From: Planctomycetota bacterium
Lineage (GTDB): Bacteria > Planctomycetota > UBA1135 > GCA-002686595
DNA: 64,000 bases
NCBI GenBank assembly: GCA_016795325.1
Contig: JAEUHY010000036.1
Span: 124,001 to 188,000, forward strand
Direction: 5' to 3'
In this document: piece by piece, positions 1 through 7,260 of the stretch
Position numbering within the stretch: position 1 is the stretch's first letter
Layout: every line of letters begins with the position of its first letter
Made by a program: the position numbers and the translations under genes
Notes under the pieces: generated by a model
What the model saw: only the letters and a program-made list of their open reading frames with translations
Told to the model about the DNA's origin: nothing
The model's database searches: none

Positions 1-1
1 G

Positions 2-187
2 CGGATTTCGGGCGCGGCGCGCGAGAACGCCGCCCTCGGCGACGGAACGCACACGCAGCGCTTCGAGTTCGAGGTGCACGAGGAGCTCGCCGAGCGCGTG
101 CTTGTACTCGAGTTGCGCGCGGCCGCGGGGCGAGCGCGTTGGCGCGATGACGCGCTGACGCTGACGCGCGTCGACGAGTTGCGCTGA
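2..187 (+). CDS. C-terminal fragment of an unidentified protein (cut by window start)
   Basis: An open frame enters from the left edge and stops at TGA 185-187, giving 61 residues ending in VDELR. The residue pattern alternates charged and hydrophobic positions (RFEFEVHEEL, ERVLVLELRA), which suits beta strands of a C-terminal sandwich domain. There is no start in the window and no family can be named. The last codons lie inside the 147-bp tandem duplication that follows, so the gene end has been copied downstream. Confidence 0.55.
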   Translation, partial: RISGAARENAALGDGTHTQRFEFEVHEELAERVLVLELRAAAGRARWRDDALTLTRVDELR

Positions 188-476
188 GCCGCGCCGAGCT
201 CCGGGCAACGGCAAGAGACCAGCGGCACCAGCGCCGAGCGCCCACCAAGGTGCAACTCGGGCGGCGTGGGCGGAGCAGTCCACGTTCGTCGCGACGACGC
301 GCTGACGCTGACGCGCGTCGACGAGTTGCGCTGAGCCACGCCGAGCTGCGGGCAACGGCAAGAGACCAGCGGCGCCAGCGCCGAGCGCCCACCAAGGTGC
401 CGCTCGGGCGGCGTGGGCGGAGCAGTCCACGTTCGTCGCGACGACGCGCCGCGCTCGGTCGAGCTGAGCCGCGCCG
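140..476. repeat. 147-bp tandem duplication, two and a partial third copy
   Basis: The words CGCGCTGACGCTGACGCGCG at 151 and 298, and CACGTTCGTCGCG at 281 and 428, are each exactly 147 bases apart. The unit contains the last codons and stop of the upstream gene plus about 100 bases of spacer. The third copy is degraded after about 445. The copies differ at only a few positions. The repeat fills the whole spacer in front of the L,D-transpeptidase gene, so no other gene is seen there. Confidence 0.85.
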
Positions 477-519
477 CACGCGACTACAGTCGGGCCGCGG
501 CGCGCGCTACCTTGCGCAG

Positions 520-1395
520 ATGCTGCTGCGCCTCGTCATCGTGCTCGTCACCACACTCGGATTCACGCTCGTCACCGCGCCCGCGTCGCTCGCCCAAGAA
601 GCGGCGCCGAGCGCTGTCCAAATCTCCCCGCTCGAGGCGCGTTTCGCCGCAGCGGAGCGCGACCCGGCGCAAGTGGTGCCGCTCATCTTCGAAGTCAGCG
701 CGCACATCCCGACCGTCGACGCCGCCGCTGGTCACGCGCTCGCGGATCGGCTCGAGCCCTTCGCGCGGCGCGCGTTCTTCTCGCCCGAAGCGCTCCCCGG
801 CCAGGAGCGACTTGGATTCATCCAACACAAAGTGGCGAGCGGCGAGCTCCCCGGCGCCATCGCCAAACGCCACCGCTTCGGCGCGGGACTGTTCAAGTAC
901 TGGAACGCGGGCTTTGACGAGCGGCGCATCGGCGCGGGCAAGGAGCTCAAGCTGCTGGACCTCTCGCAGCGCACACCGCAGGTGATCGTCGACAAGCAGC
1001 GCTTCCGCGTGTCGGTGTGGCTCCAGGTTCCCAGCGGCGAGTGGCTGCTCGCGATGTACGTGCCGGTCGGCGTCGGCGCCGCGGAGTCGCCCACGCCGTC
1101 GGGCGTGACCAGCGTGACGAGCCGCGTGCGCGAGCCGCAGTGGACGCACCCCAAGACGCGCGAGGTGTTTCCGCACGGCCACCCCGAGAACGTGCTCGGC
1201 GGTTACTGGATCGCGCTCGACTCCGCGCCGCTCGGCGGACGCACCGGAATCGGCCTTCACGGCTACACCGGCGCTCCGGCGCCGGACTGGATCGAACGCG
1301 GAGCATCGAATGGCTGCATCCGCATGCTGCAGCCCGACATCGACCGTCTGTTCGAGCTCGCGCTCGAGGGCGTGAAGGTCACGCTCACGCCGTGA
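520..1395 (+). CDS. L,D-transpeptidase family protein (YkuD catalytic domain), secreted
   Basis: The 291-residue protein starts with a signal peptide (MLLRLVIVLVTTLGF, then an Ala-rich stretch ending near SLAQ). The C-terminal half carries the YkuD signature: His247-Gly, then SNGCIRM with the catalytic Cys at 266 and Arg at 268. Enzymes of this family make 3-3 cross-links in peptidoglycan or attach proteins to it. The N-terminal half (about residues 30-150) has no motif I recognise. The ATG at 520 was chosen because it begins the signal peptide. The frame is open further upstream, but only through the tandem duplication, which reads as low-complexity Arg-rich sequence. The gene stands alone. 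Confidence 0.85.
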   Translation: MLLRLVIVLVTTLGFTLVTAPASLAQEAAPSAVQISPLEARFAAAERDPAQVVPLIFEVSAHIPTVDAAAGHALADRLEPFARRAFFSPEALPGQERLGFIQHKVASGELPGAIAKRHRFGAGLFKYWNAGFDERRIGAGKELKLLDLSQRTPQVIVDKQRFRVSVWLQVPSGEWLLAMYVPVGVGAAESPTPSGVTSVTSRVREPQWTHPKTREVFPHGHPENVLGGYWIALDSAPLGGRTGIGLHGYTGAPAPDWIERGASNGCIRMLQPDIDRLFELALEGVKVTLTP

Positions 1396-1513
1396 ACTGA
1401 CGCTCGGCGGGCGTTTTTCCGCGTTTTCCTGATCTCCCAGGGCAACCGACTGCGTGTTGGTGGGTGGCGCGGTCGTGGATCGCGCGCTCCGGTCCAAGTC
1501 CGCAGGTTGCCCC

Positions 1514-3991
1514 ATGAAGACGCCGTCGTTCCTTCTCACGTCCCTGGCCGTGAGCGCGTGCAGCGCGCTCGCCGCCGCTCAAGTTCAACCGCGCGTCGAG
1601 CCGCCGCACGCGGCGCCGGCGCCGGATGTGTGGACCACGCCCGACAGCGTGGCGCCGAGTGCAGCCGCCACGCGCACCGCGACGACCAACGCGACGTCGG
1701 ATGGCGCGAACCACGACGTGCGAACGCTGCCGACCTCGGCAGTGAAGGGCCTCGACTTCAGCGTCGTGCGCTACCAGGACGGCGCCGACGGCGCGCTGTG
1801 GGCGCGCGGCCGCACGTACAAGGCGCGCTTCGACGCACAAAGCGCGACGGTGATTCCGTACTTCTCGCCGCGCGCGCCGCGCAACTTCGATCTGCGCTTC
1901 GAACTCGAGAGCGTGAGCGCGGGAAGCGCTGAGCTCGCGTTCGCGCCGCAGGGCGCCGTGTCCCGCCGCGACGACACCGTCACGATCGACCGCGGCGCCG
2001 TCGACGAGCAGTACCTGCTCGCCACCGAACAGCTCGAGCAACGCTTCGTGCTCGAGAGCCTCCCGGGTGTCGGCGATTTGAAGCTGCGCCTGCAGGTCAC
2101 GAGCGAGCTCGAGGGCTCGACGGGCGGCGACGGTTTCCGCTTCGCGAACGAGTGGGGCCACGTGCACTACGGCCGCGCCACCGCGATCGACGCGCGCGGC
2201 GAAACGCTCGCGCTCGAGAGCACCTTGGTCGGCGATCGGATCGAGATCGTCGTCCCCGAGCGTTTCGCGGCGCGCGCCGCGCTGCCGCTGACGATCGACC
2301 CGGTGCTTTCGATCTTCGGCGTCGATGTGAGCAACACGACGGCGTTCAGCGCGGACACGTCGTACGACCTCTCGGGCGGCGGAGTGCTGCATGTCTACAA
2401 CGTCGTGTTCTCGGCGAACGACTACGACGTCGGCAGCTACGCCACGGACCGCTTCGGCAACGTGTGGGGCGGCTCGTTCCTGTGGACGGACTTCACCGGC
2501 GCGCACTGGGTGCGACCGCGCGTGGCCCACAACGGCGCGACGGACAAGTTCCTCATCGCCGCGCAAGTCGGCCAACCGGGCTTCCGCAAGATCTGGGGCC
2601 AGGTGCGCAAGATCTACGACAGCGTCGCTCCGCCGGCGCCGTCGATGATCGGCGGACCGGAGATCGGTGAGCAGACCAACGTCGATGTCGGTGGCGATCC
2701 GTACGGGTTCCTTCCGAGCTACTTCTGCATCGTCTACCAGCGCAACACGAGCGCAACGGAAGGCGACATCCACGCGCGGCTGATCGACACCGCCGGTGTC
2801 TCGAGCAACACGATCGGCACGCTCTTGATCGACAACTCCGGCGGCACGCTCGACGCGTTCCCCGCGATCTCCAAGTCGAACAACACCGCGACGTGGAACA
2901 TTGTGTGGCAGCGCGATCAGAGCGGGATTCCGACCAAGATCCGCGGAGCGCGCGTGTCGTGGTCCGGCGCTGCGGTGGCGACGAGCTTCCAGATCACCAA
3001 CGTTTCGCAGCCCGAGCGTCGGCCTTCGGTGTCGAGCTCGATTTCGGGCGTCGACAACTACATGGTGGCCTGTGAGCGCGACTTCACCAGCGACAACGAC
3101 ATCCAGCTCTACGCTCTCAGCGGAACGACGGTCTCGACCTCCTACAACCTGAGCGGCGCGAACGGGGCGTATCTCTTCAACGACCAGCGCGATCCGTCGA
3201 TCGACAGCGACGGCGCGCATTTCCTGATCGGGTTCCGCGAGTTCGTCGGCAACGTGCCCGGCGTCGGTTGGGCCGGCTGGGACGTGTACGCCAGCGAAGC
3301 GCAGTGGATCTCGAGCGGCATCTCCGTGCGCCAGCACCGCATGGCGCTCGCCACGACCAGCTCCGATGAAGGCGAGCCGCAGGTCGCCTCCGCCGAGAGC
3401 AGCAATCCCGCGCAAGCCCTGGCGGACTACACGGTGATCTACAACCGCGGCATCGAACCCAGCACCGCGGGGCCGACCGACGACGTGTTCGCAGCCCTGG
3501 TCGTGGGTTCCTACGGCGGCGTGATCGCGAATTTCTGCACGCGCAACGAAGTCACCTGCCAGTGCAACTTCGGACCCGGCGTGGGCGGCTGCGCGAACTC
3601 GAGCTTCGCGAGCGGCGCGCACATGGCGGCGGTCAACGCGTCGAGCACGACGAACGATCAGCTGCGCTTCGACATCAGCGGGCTCAAGCCGAACGCGACG
3701 GCGCTCGTGTTCCAGGGCACGAGCACGCTGAACTTCGGCTTCGGCTTCTCGCTGGGCGACGGCGTGCGCTGCGTCGGCGGCACGACGATCCGCTTCGCGC
3801 CCGCCTCCGCGAGCGCCGCTGGCGCGCTCAGCTTCCCGCCGCCCGGCCAACTGCCCATCTCGTGGCAGGGCAGCGTGCCGACCATGGGCGGCTTCTACTA
3901 CTACCAGACCTGGTACCGCGACACGGGCAACTTCTGTTCGGCGGAAGTCACCAACCTCAGCGACGCGCTGATGGTCGAGTGGACTCCGTGA
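1514..3991 (+). CDS. Large secreted protein with planctomycete-type C-terminal domain
   Basis: The 825-residue protein begins with a Sec signal peptide (MKTPSFLLTSLAVSACSALAAAQ). The middle is rich in Gly, Ser, Thr and aromatic residues and looks like beta-propeller or beta-sandwich repeats, without a named motif. The last 120 residues, beginning near a Cys-rich stretch (CTRNEVTCQCNFGPG), match the C-terminal domain seen on four other secreted proteins in this window, with the ending YYQTWYRDTG then NLSDALMVEWTP. Function is unknown; a surface or extracellular role is inferred. The ATG at 1514 starts the signal peptide. A hairpin at 4020-4044 ends transcription. Confidence 0.75.
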   Translation: MKTPSFLLTSLAVSACSALAAAQVQPRVEPPHAAPAPDVWTTPDSVAPSAAATRTATTNATSDGANHDVRTLPTSAVKGLDFSVVRYQDGADGALWARGRTYKARFDAQSATVIPYFSPRAPRNFDLRFELESVSAGSAELAFAPQGAVSRRDDTVTIDRGAVDEQYLLATEQLEQRFVLESLPGVGDLKLRLQVTSELEGSTGGDGFRFANEWGHVHYGRATAIDARGETLALESTLVGDRIEIVVPERFAARAALPLTIDPVLSIFGVDVSNTTAFSADTSYDLSGGGVLHVYNVVFSANDYDVGSYATDRFGNVWGGSFLWTDFTGAHWVRPRVAHNGATDKFLIAAQVGQPGFRKIWGQVRKIYDSVAPPAPSMIGGPEIGEQTNVDVGGDPYGFLPSYFCIVYQRNTSATEGDIHARLIDTAGVSSNTIGTLLIDNSGGTLDAFPAISKSNNTATWNIVWQRDQSGIPTKIRGARVSWSGAAVATSFQITNVSQPERRPSVSSSISGVDNYMVACERDFTSDNDIQLYALSGTTVSTSYNLSGANGAYLFNDQRDPSIDSDGAHFLIGFREFVGNVPGVGWAGWDVYASEAQWISSGISVRQHRMALATTSSDEGEPQVASAESSNPAQALADYTVIYNRGIEPSTAGPTDDVFAALVVGSYGGVIANFCTRNEVTCQCNFGPGVGGCANSSFASGAHMAAVNASSTTNDQLRFDISGLKPNATALVFQGTSTLNFGFGFSLGDGVRCVGGTTIRFAPASASAAGALSFPPPGQLPISWQGSVPTMGGFYYYQTWYRDTGNFCSAEVTNLSDALMVEWTP

Positions 3992-4019
3992 GTTCGATCG
4001 GCGTGAGCTGATCCACGTC

Positions 4020-4044
4020 GCGACGCCGCCCTGCGCGGCGTCGC
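4020..4044. terminator. Hairpin terminator between convergent genes
   Basis: A perfect 10-bp stem (GCGACGCCGC with GCGGCGTCGC) closes a 5-base loop and is followed by TTGCTTTC. It lies between the stop codons of two convergent genes, so it could serve both. Confidence 0.65.
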
Positions 4045-4064
4045 TTGCTTTCGGGCGGCGGTCG

Positions 4065-4451
4065 TCAGGCGCGCGCCTCGCGGACGCCCGGCAGGTACTG
4101 CATGGCGCACACCGCGTTGCCTTCGGTGTCGCGGAACGAGAGCACCGTCCCGACGCCGTCGATGCGGAAGGCCGGGTGCGTGATGGCGCCGCCGTGCTCC
4201 ACGATCGCCGCCTGCGTGCGAGCGACGTCCTCGACGGCGAAGGTGCATTCGAAGCCGCGGACTCCGGCGCCTGAGAGAGGCTCCCGGCGCGACTGGAGTG
4301 CGCCGCTGATTCCGGGTTGGCCGGTGGAGATCAGCCAGAAGCCGGGCGGGCCCCAGGCCTGGAAGGACCAGCCGAAGACCTGGGAGTAGAAGCGCTTGGC
4401 GCGCTCGACGTCGTCGGCGTGGATGGCGAAATGCGAGAGGGGGTTGGGCAT
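4065..4451 (-). CDS. VOC family protein (glyoxalase/bleomycin resistance fold)
   Basis: This 128-residue protein has the usual length of a single VOC domain. It opens with ISHFAIHADDVERAKRFY-like sequence (LSHFAIHADDVERAKRFYSQ), the first beta-alpha unit of the fold with His at position 7, and closes with a strand ending FRDTEGNAVCAMQ, the standard end of the fold. Such proteins include lactoylglutathione lyase-like enzymes, dioxygenases and binding proteins; the substrate cannot be told. Only two or three of the usual metal ligands are evident. The ATG at 4451 was preferred to an upstream in-frame start because the VOC fold begins directly after it. It is divergent from the AraC-type regulator. 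Confidence 0.8.
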   Translation of the reverse strand: MPNPLSHFAIHADDVERAKRFYSQVFGWSFQAWGPPGFWLISTGQPGISGALQSRREPLSGAGVRGFECTFAVEDVARTQAAIVEHGGAITHPAFRIDGVGTVLSFRDTEGNAVCAMQYLPGVREARA

Positions 4452-4700
4452 GGCTGGTTCGAGGTGGCGGGGCGTGGACGGAAACGCGACGGGATGCCGC
4501 ACGGCGCCAGGATCGGGTCCGTCACCCGCCCGCGGCGGCGCGCAGCCGATCGCGCGCGGGTGTGGGACTTGGTTCTGGCTCCGCACCGTGGCGGCGCGGT
4601 CTGCGGGGTGCTCGAACGGCCCGCACGGCGCGGGCGCGAATCGAGACGAGCTCACAGTAAGGGCCTGCCTTGCGTCGTCTACTCGCTAGAATGCCAAGCT

Positions 4701-5516
4701 ATGTCGCGAAAGCGCCACGCAGGCTCCGACGCCGCCGAGCCGGGCCTGAGCGTGCGCACGCTCGCCCTGACGTACCCGAGCGGCTTCCACCAGCCGCCGC
4801 ACAGCCACGACTGGCCGCAGCTCGTCTACGCCGCGTCGGGCGTGCTCACGGTCACCACGGCGGCGGGCGCCTGGGTGGTTCCGCCGCAGCGCGCCGTCTG
4901 GGTTCCGGCGGACACCCGGCACCAGCTCGACACGACCGGCGAGACCGCGCTGCGCACGCTCTACCTCCACCCGCGCGTCGCGCCCGCCCTGGCCGCCGGC
5001 TGCGCCGTCGTGCACATCACGCCGCTCGTGCGCGAGCTCGTGCTCCACATCGTCGCCGCGGGCCCGCTGGAGTTCGATCGCCCCGAGCACACCCACCTGC
5101 TGGCCGTGCTGATCGACCAGCTCAAGACGCTCGACCAGGCCCCGCTGTCCGTGCCGCTCCCGCGCGATCCACGCGCCCGGCGCGTCGCGGAACGCGTGCT
5201 CGCGCGGGCCTCGCAGGCGGACACGCTCGACGAGCTCGCCGCCGGCAGCGGCGCGAGCGCCCGCACGCTCGAACGCCTGTTCCGCGCCGAGACGGGCCTC
5301 CCCTTCGGGCGCTGGCGCCAGCAAGCCCGCCTGCTCGGCGCCCTGCGCCTGCTCGGCGAAGGCCTCGCCGTCACGGCCGTCGCCGCGCGCGTCGGCTACC
5401 GCAGCCCGAGCGCCTTCGTCGCGATGTTCACGCGCGCGCTCGGCCGCTCGCCGGGCCGCTACTTCGACGCGCCGGTCGTACGGAGCCCGGCACGCTCCCA
5501 CCACACTCGCGCGTGA
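4701..5516 (+). CDS. AraC family transcriptional regulator with N-terminal cupin
   Basis: The 271-residue protein has a cupin-like N-terminal half with HQPPHSHDWPQL near residues 30-41 and a strand giving AVWVPADTRHQLD. The AraC double HTH lies at about 175-255 (LDELAAGSGASARTLERLFR and the second helix pair in VAARVGYRSPSAFVAMF). It probably senses a small ligand and acts locally, perhaps on the divergent VOC gene. ATG 4701 is used; the ATG at 4691 is out of frame. The last 13 or so residues are encoded by the left arm of a 97-bp palindromic element, so this tail is probably an add-on. Codons 227-255 are duplicated exactly at 13693-13782. Confidence 0.85.
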   Translation: MSRKRHAGSDAAEPGLSVRTLALTYPSGFHQPPHSHDWPQLVYAASGVLTVTTAAGAWVVPPQRAVWVPADTRHQLDTTGETALRTLYLHPRVAPALAAGCAVVHITPLVRELVLHIVAAGPLEFDRPEHTHLLAVLIDQLKTLDQAPLSVPLPRDPRARRVAERVLARASQADTLDELAAGSGASARTLERLFRAETGLPFGRWRQQARLLGALRLLGEGLAVTAVAARVGYRSPSAFVAMFTRALGRSPGRYFDAPVVRSPARSHHTRA

Positions 5517-5574
5517 CCGTCGTCAACGCCGTGCCTTCGGCGCGAATGTGGTGGGAGCGTGCCGGGCTCCGTAC
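5478..5574. repeat. 97-bp palindromic element, copy A
   Basis: Two 35-base arms (5478-5512 and 5540-5574) pair with one mismatch around a 27-base loop. The inner end of the arm reads CCACCACACTCGCGC and the outer end GTACGG. The same element with identical arm and loop lengths occurs at 19247-19343. It overlaps the 3' end and stop codon of the AraC-type gene and precedes the sigma factor gene. In RNA it would form a very stable hairpin and may act as a terminator. Confidence 0.85.
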
Positions 5575-5687
5575 CCTCGCCGGGGTCCTTCCGCGCAGCA
5601 GAGTGCCTAGCCCGCCCCCTACCCCCACAACGCGCCCGGCCCGCGACCGCCGGTCCGTGCGAAATCGCGCAAATTCTGGTCAGAGCA

Positions 5688-6317
5688 GTGAGACTGCGGG
5701 ACGCTGTGGCGGGTCCTAAGCGTGAGACGGGTTCGGCGGACGCGAACCTCGCCGATGACGCAGCGCTCGTGAGCGCAGTGTTGAAGGGCGAGGCTCGAGC
5801 GCGTTTGGAGTTCGCGGCACGGCTGCGTGTCGTGGCCCGGGTGCTCGATGCGCGCAACCGCCGACTTGGCGCCCCCTTGCGCGATCACGAACTGGAAGAC
5901 GTCTTGCAGGACACTGTCACAAAGATCTGGGAGCACCTCCCCCGCTTCCGGGGGCATGCCGCGTTGGACACCTGGATGTACCCGATCGCGGTCCGCACGC
6001 TTTCCAACGCGCTACGCGAGCGGCGCAACCGCGGCGCCTGGCTGCCCCGGGACCGCGACGTCGATCCGGACCAGCTGTTGGCGGCCGAGGAGGATCTCGC
6101 CGCGGAGTCGGAATCGCTGACCCAAGCACTCGACGAGTTGACGCCGGAGCGCGCGCGCGTCGTCCGCATGCGCCACCTCGACGAGGCATCCTTCGACGAG
6201 ATCGGCGTGCGCCTGGGAGTGCCGCCCGGCACCGCCAAGACGTGGTACTACCGCGCGATCTCCGCGCTGCGCGAGCGACTCGCGCGGCGGAGCGACCGCC
6301 GAGGAGAAGCCCTGTGA
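5688..6317 (+). CDS. ECF-type RNA polymerase sigma factor
   Basis: The 209-residue protein has sigma region 2 at about 28-115 (LEDVLQDTVTKIWEHLPRF, then the -10 recognition helix ALDTWMYPIAVRTLSNALR). Region 4 lies at about 142-200 (LTPERARVVRMRHLDEASFD, then EIGVRLGVPPGTAKTWYYRA). It would direct RNA polymerase to a small set of promoters. GTG 5688 was chosen; GTG 5706, with GCGGGA just upstream, is an alternative. The frame is open back to 5559, but that stretch lies in the palindromic element. The stop overlaps the GTG of the next gene by 4 bases, which fits a sigma/anti-sigma operon. Confidence 0.85.
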   Translation: MRLRDAVAGPKRETGSADANLADDAALVSAVLKGEARARLEFAARLRVVARVLDARNRRLGAPLRDHELEDVLQDTVTKIWEHLPRFRGHAALDTWMYPIAVRTLSNALRERRNRGAWLPRDRDVDPDQLLAAEEDLAAESESLTQALDELTPERARVVRMRHLDEASFDEIGVRLGVPPGTAKTWYYRAISALRERLARRSDRRGEAL

Positions 6318-6982
6318 ATTCGCGGCGACCTTCCGCGCACGACGCGGCGCACGAGTCCGCGCTCGAGGAGTTGTGGGCGTCCGAAGGCGGCGCCCGCACG
6401 CCCGCCGTCGCGCAGCGCCTGAGCGCCTGCGCGCGGTGCGCGGAGCTCTGGGACCAGCTGCAGGCCGCCGAGGCCTCCGCAGCGCGTGTTCTCGGCGAGC
6501 TTCGGCACGACATGGCGCCGCGTTCCAGCGGAGAAGGCGCTCCCGGCGAGGCGCGCCTCGACGCGATGCTCCAGCGCGCCATGGCTGGCCAGAAAAGCCG
6601 CCCGCGCGTGTGGCCGCGCTGGCTCGCAGCGGCGGGGATCGCGCTCGCCGTCGGGCTCGGCCTGCGCTGGGCGCGTGAACCCGATCCGCTCGGATCCGAC
6701 CCCGAACTCGGCGCCACGCTGCGTCTACTCGCACCCGCGGAAGCGACGGACGCGCGCGACAGGTTTCGTTTCGAGGCGCCCGACGACGGCGGCTGGTTCG
6801 TGGTCGAAGTGTTCGACACGCAGGGCGCGCCGTTGCTGCGCTCCGGTCGGCTCGCCGCCTCGCCTTGGTCGCCACAACCCGCCGAGATCGCGCGAATTCC
6901 ACAGCACTTCCGTTGGCAGGTGACCGCCTACGACGCTTCGGGCAACTTCGAGTCGCGCGCCGAGCTGCGGGTCGAGCCGTAG
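6314..6982 (+). CDS. Probable membrane-bound anti-sigma factor
   Basis: The 222-residue protein begins at GTG 6314, overlapping the sigma factor stop by 4 bases (GTGA). Residues 1-60 include Cys39-Ala-Arg-Cys42, a CxxC as in zinc-containing anti-sigma domains, though the full HxxxCxxC motif is not clear. One transmembrane helix lies at about 103-119 (LAAAGIALAVGLGLRWA). The exported part (about 120-222) looks like a small beta-sandwich (FRFEAPDDGGWFVVEVFD). It probably holds the upstream sigma factor at the membrane until a signal arrives. Assignment rests on topology and gene order more than on a strong motif match. Confidence 0.65.
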   Translation: MNSRRPSAHDAAHESALEELWASEGGARTPAVAQRLSACARCAELWDQLQAAEASAARVLGELRHDMAPRSSGEGAPGEARLDAMLQRAMAGQKSRPRVWPRWLAAAGIALAVGLGLRWAREPDPLGSDPELGATLRLLAPAEATDARDRFRFEAPDDGGWFVVEVFDTQGAPLLRSGRLAASPWSPQPAEIARIPQHFRWQVTAYDASGNFESRAELRVEP

Positions 6983-7260
6983 CCGACGGAGGAAGAGGCA
7001 CGTCGTGTGCGCGCGAGGGTCGGGATGTGTCGACTCGAATCGGGATTCGCTGGGCGCGGCGCACAGCGCGAATCCGGCGCGTCACGGCGCGGCGAAGGAG
7101 CTCTCGAGCGGGCTGGTAGCACGTGGCGACGGCGCGGGGCCGAGCAGCGCGTCCGGCGCCGAGCCATCCTCGGCGCCGTTGCGCCCGGCTTCGACGCACT
7201 CCAGGCGCCGCCCCAGGCCACGCAGCCACGCGCTCTCGCGCGCTACGCTCTCCCACGCAA

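Noticed and set aside
1385-3850. 821-residue open frame antisense to the secreted protein
   Set aside because: It is Arg/Ala/Asp-rich with no signal or motif, and mirrors a real gene on the other strand; high GC makes such frames common.
5478-5574. Insertion sequence ends
   Set aside because: The palindromes have no transposase between or near them and no visible target duplications, so they are reported as a repeat family only.
5559-5687. Earlier GTG start for the sigma factor
   Set aside because: It lies in the right arm of the palindromic element and the added residues look non-coding.
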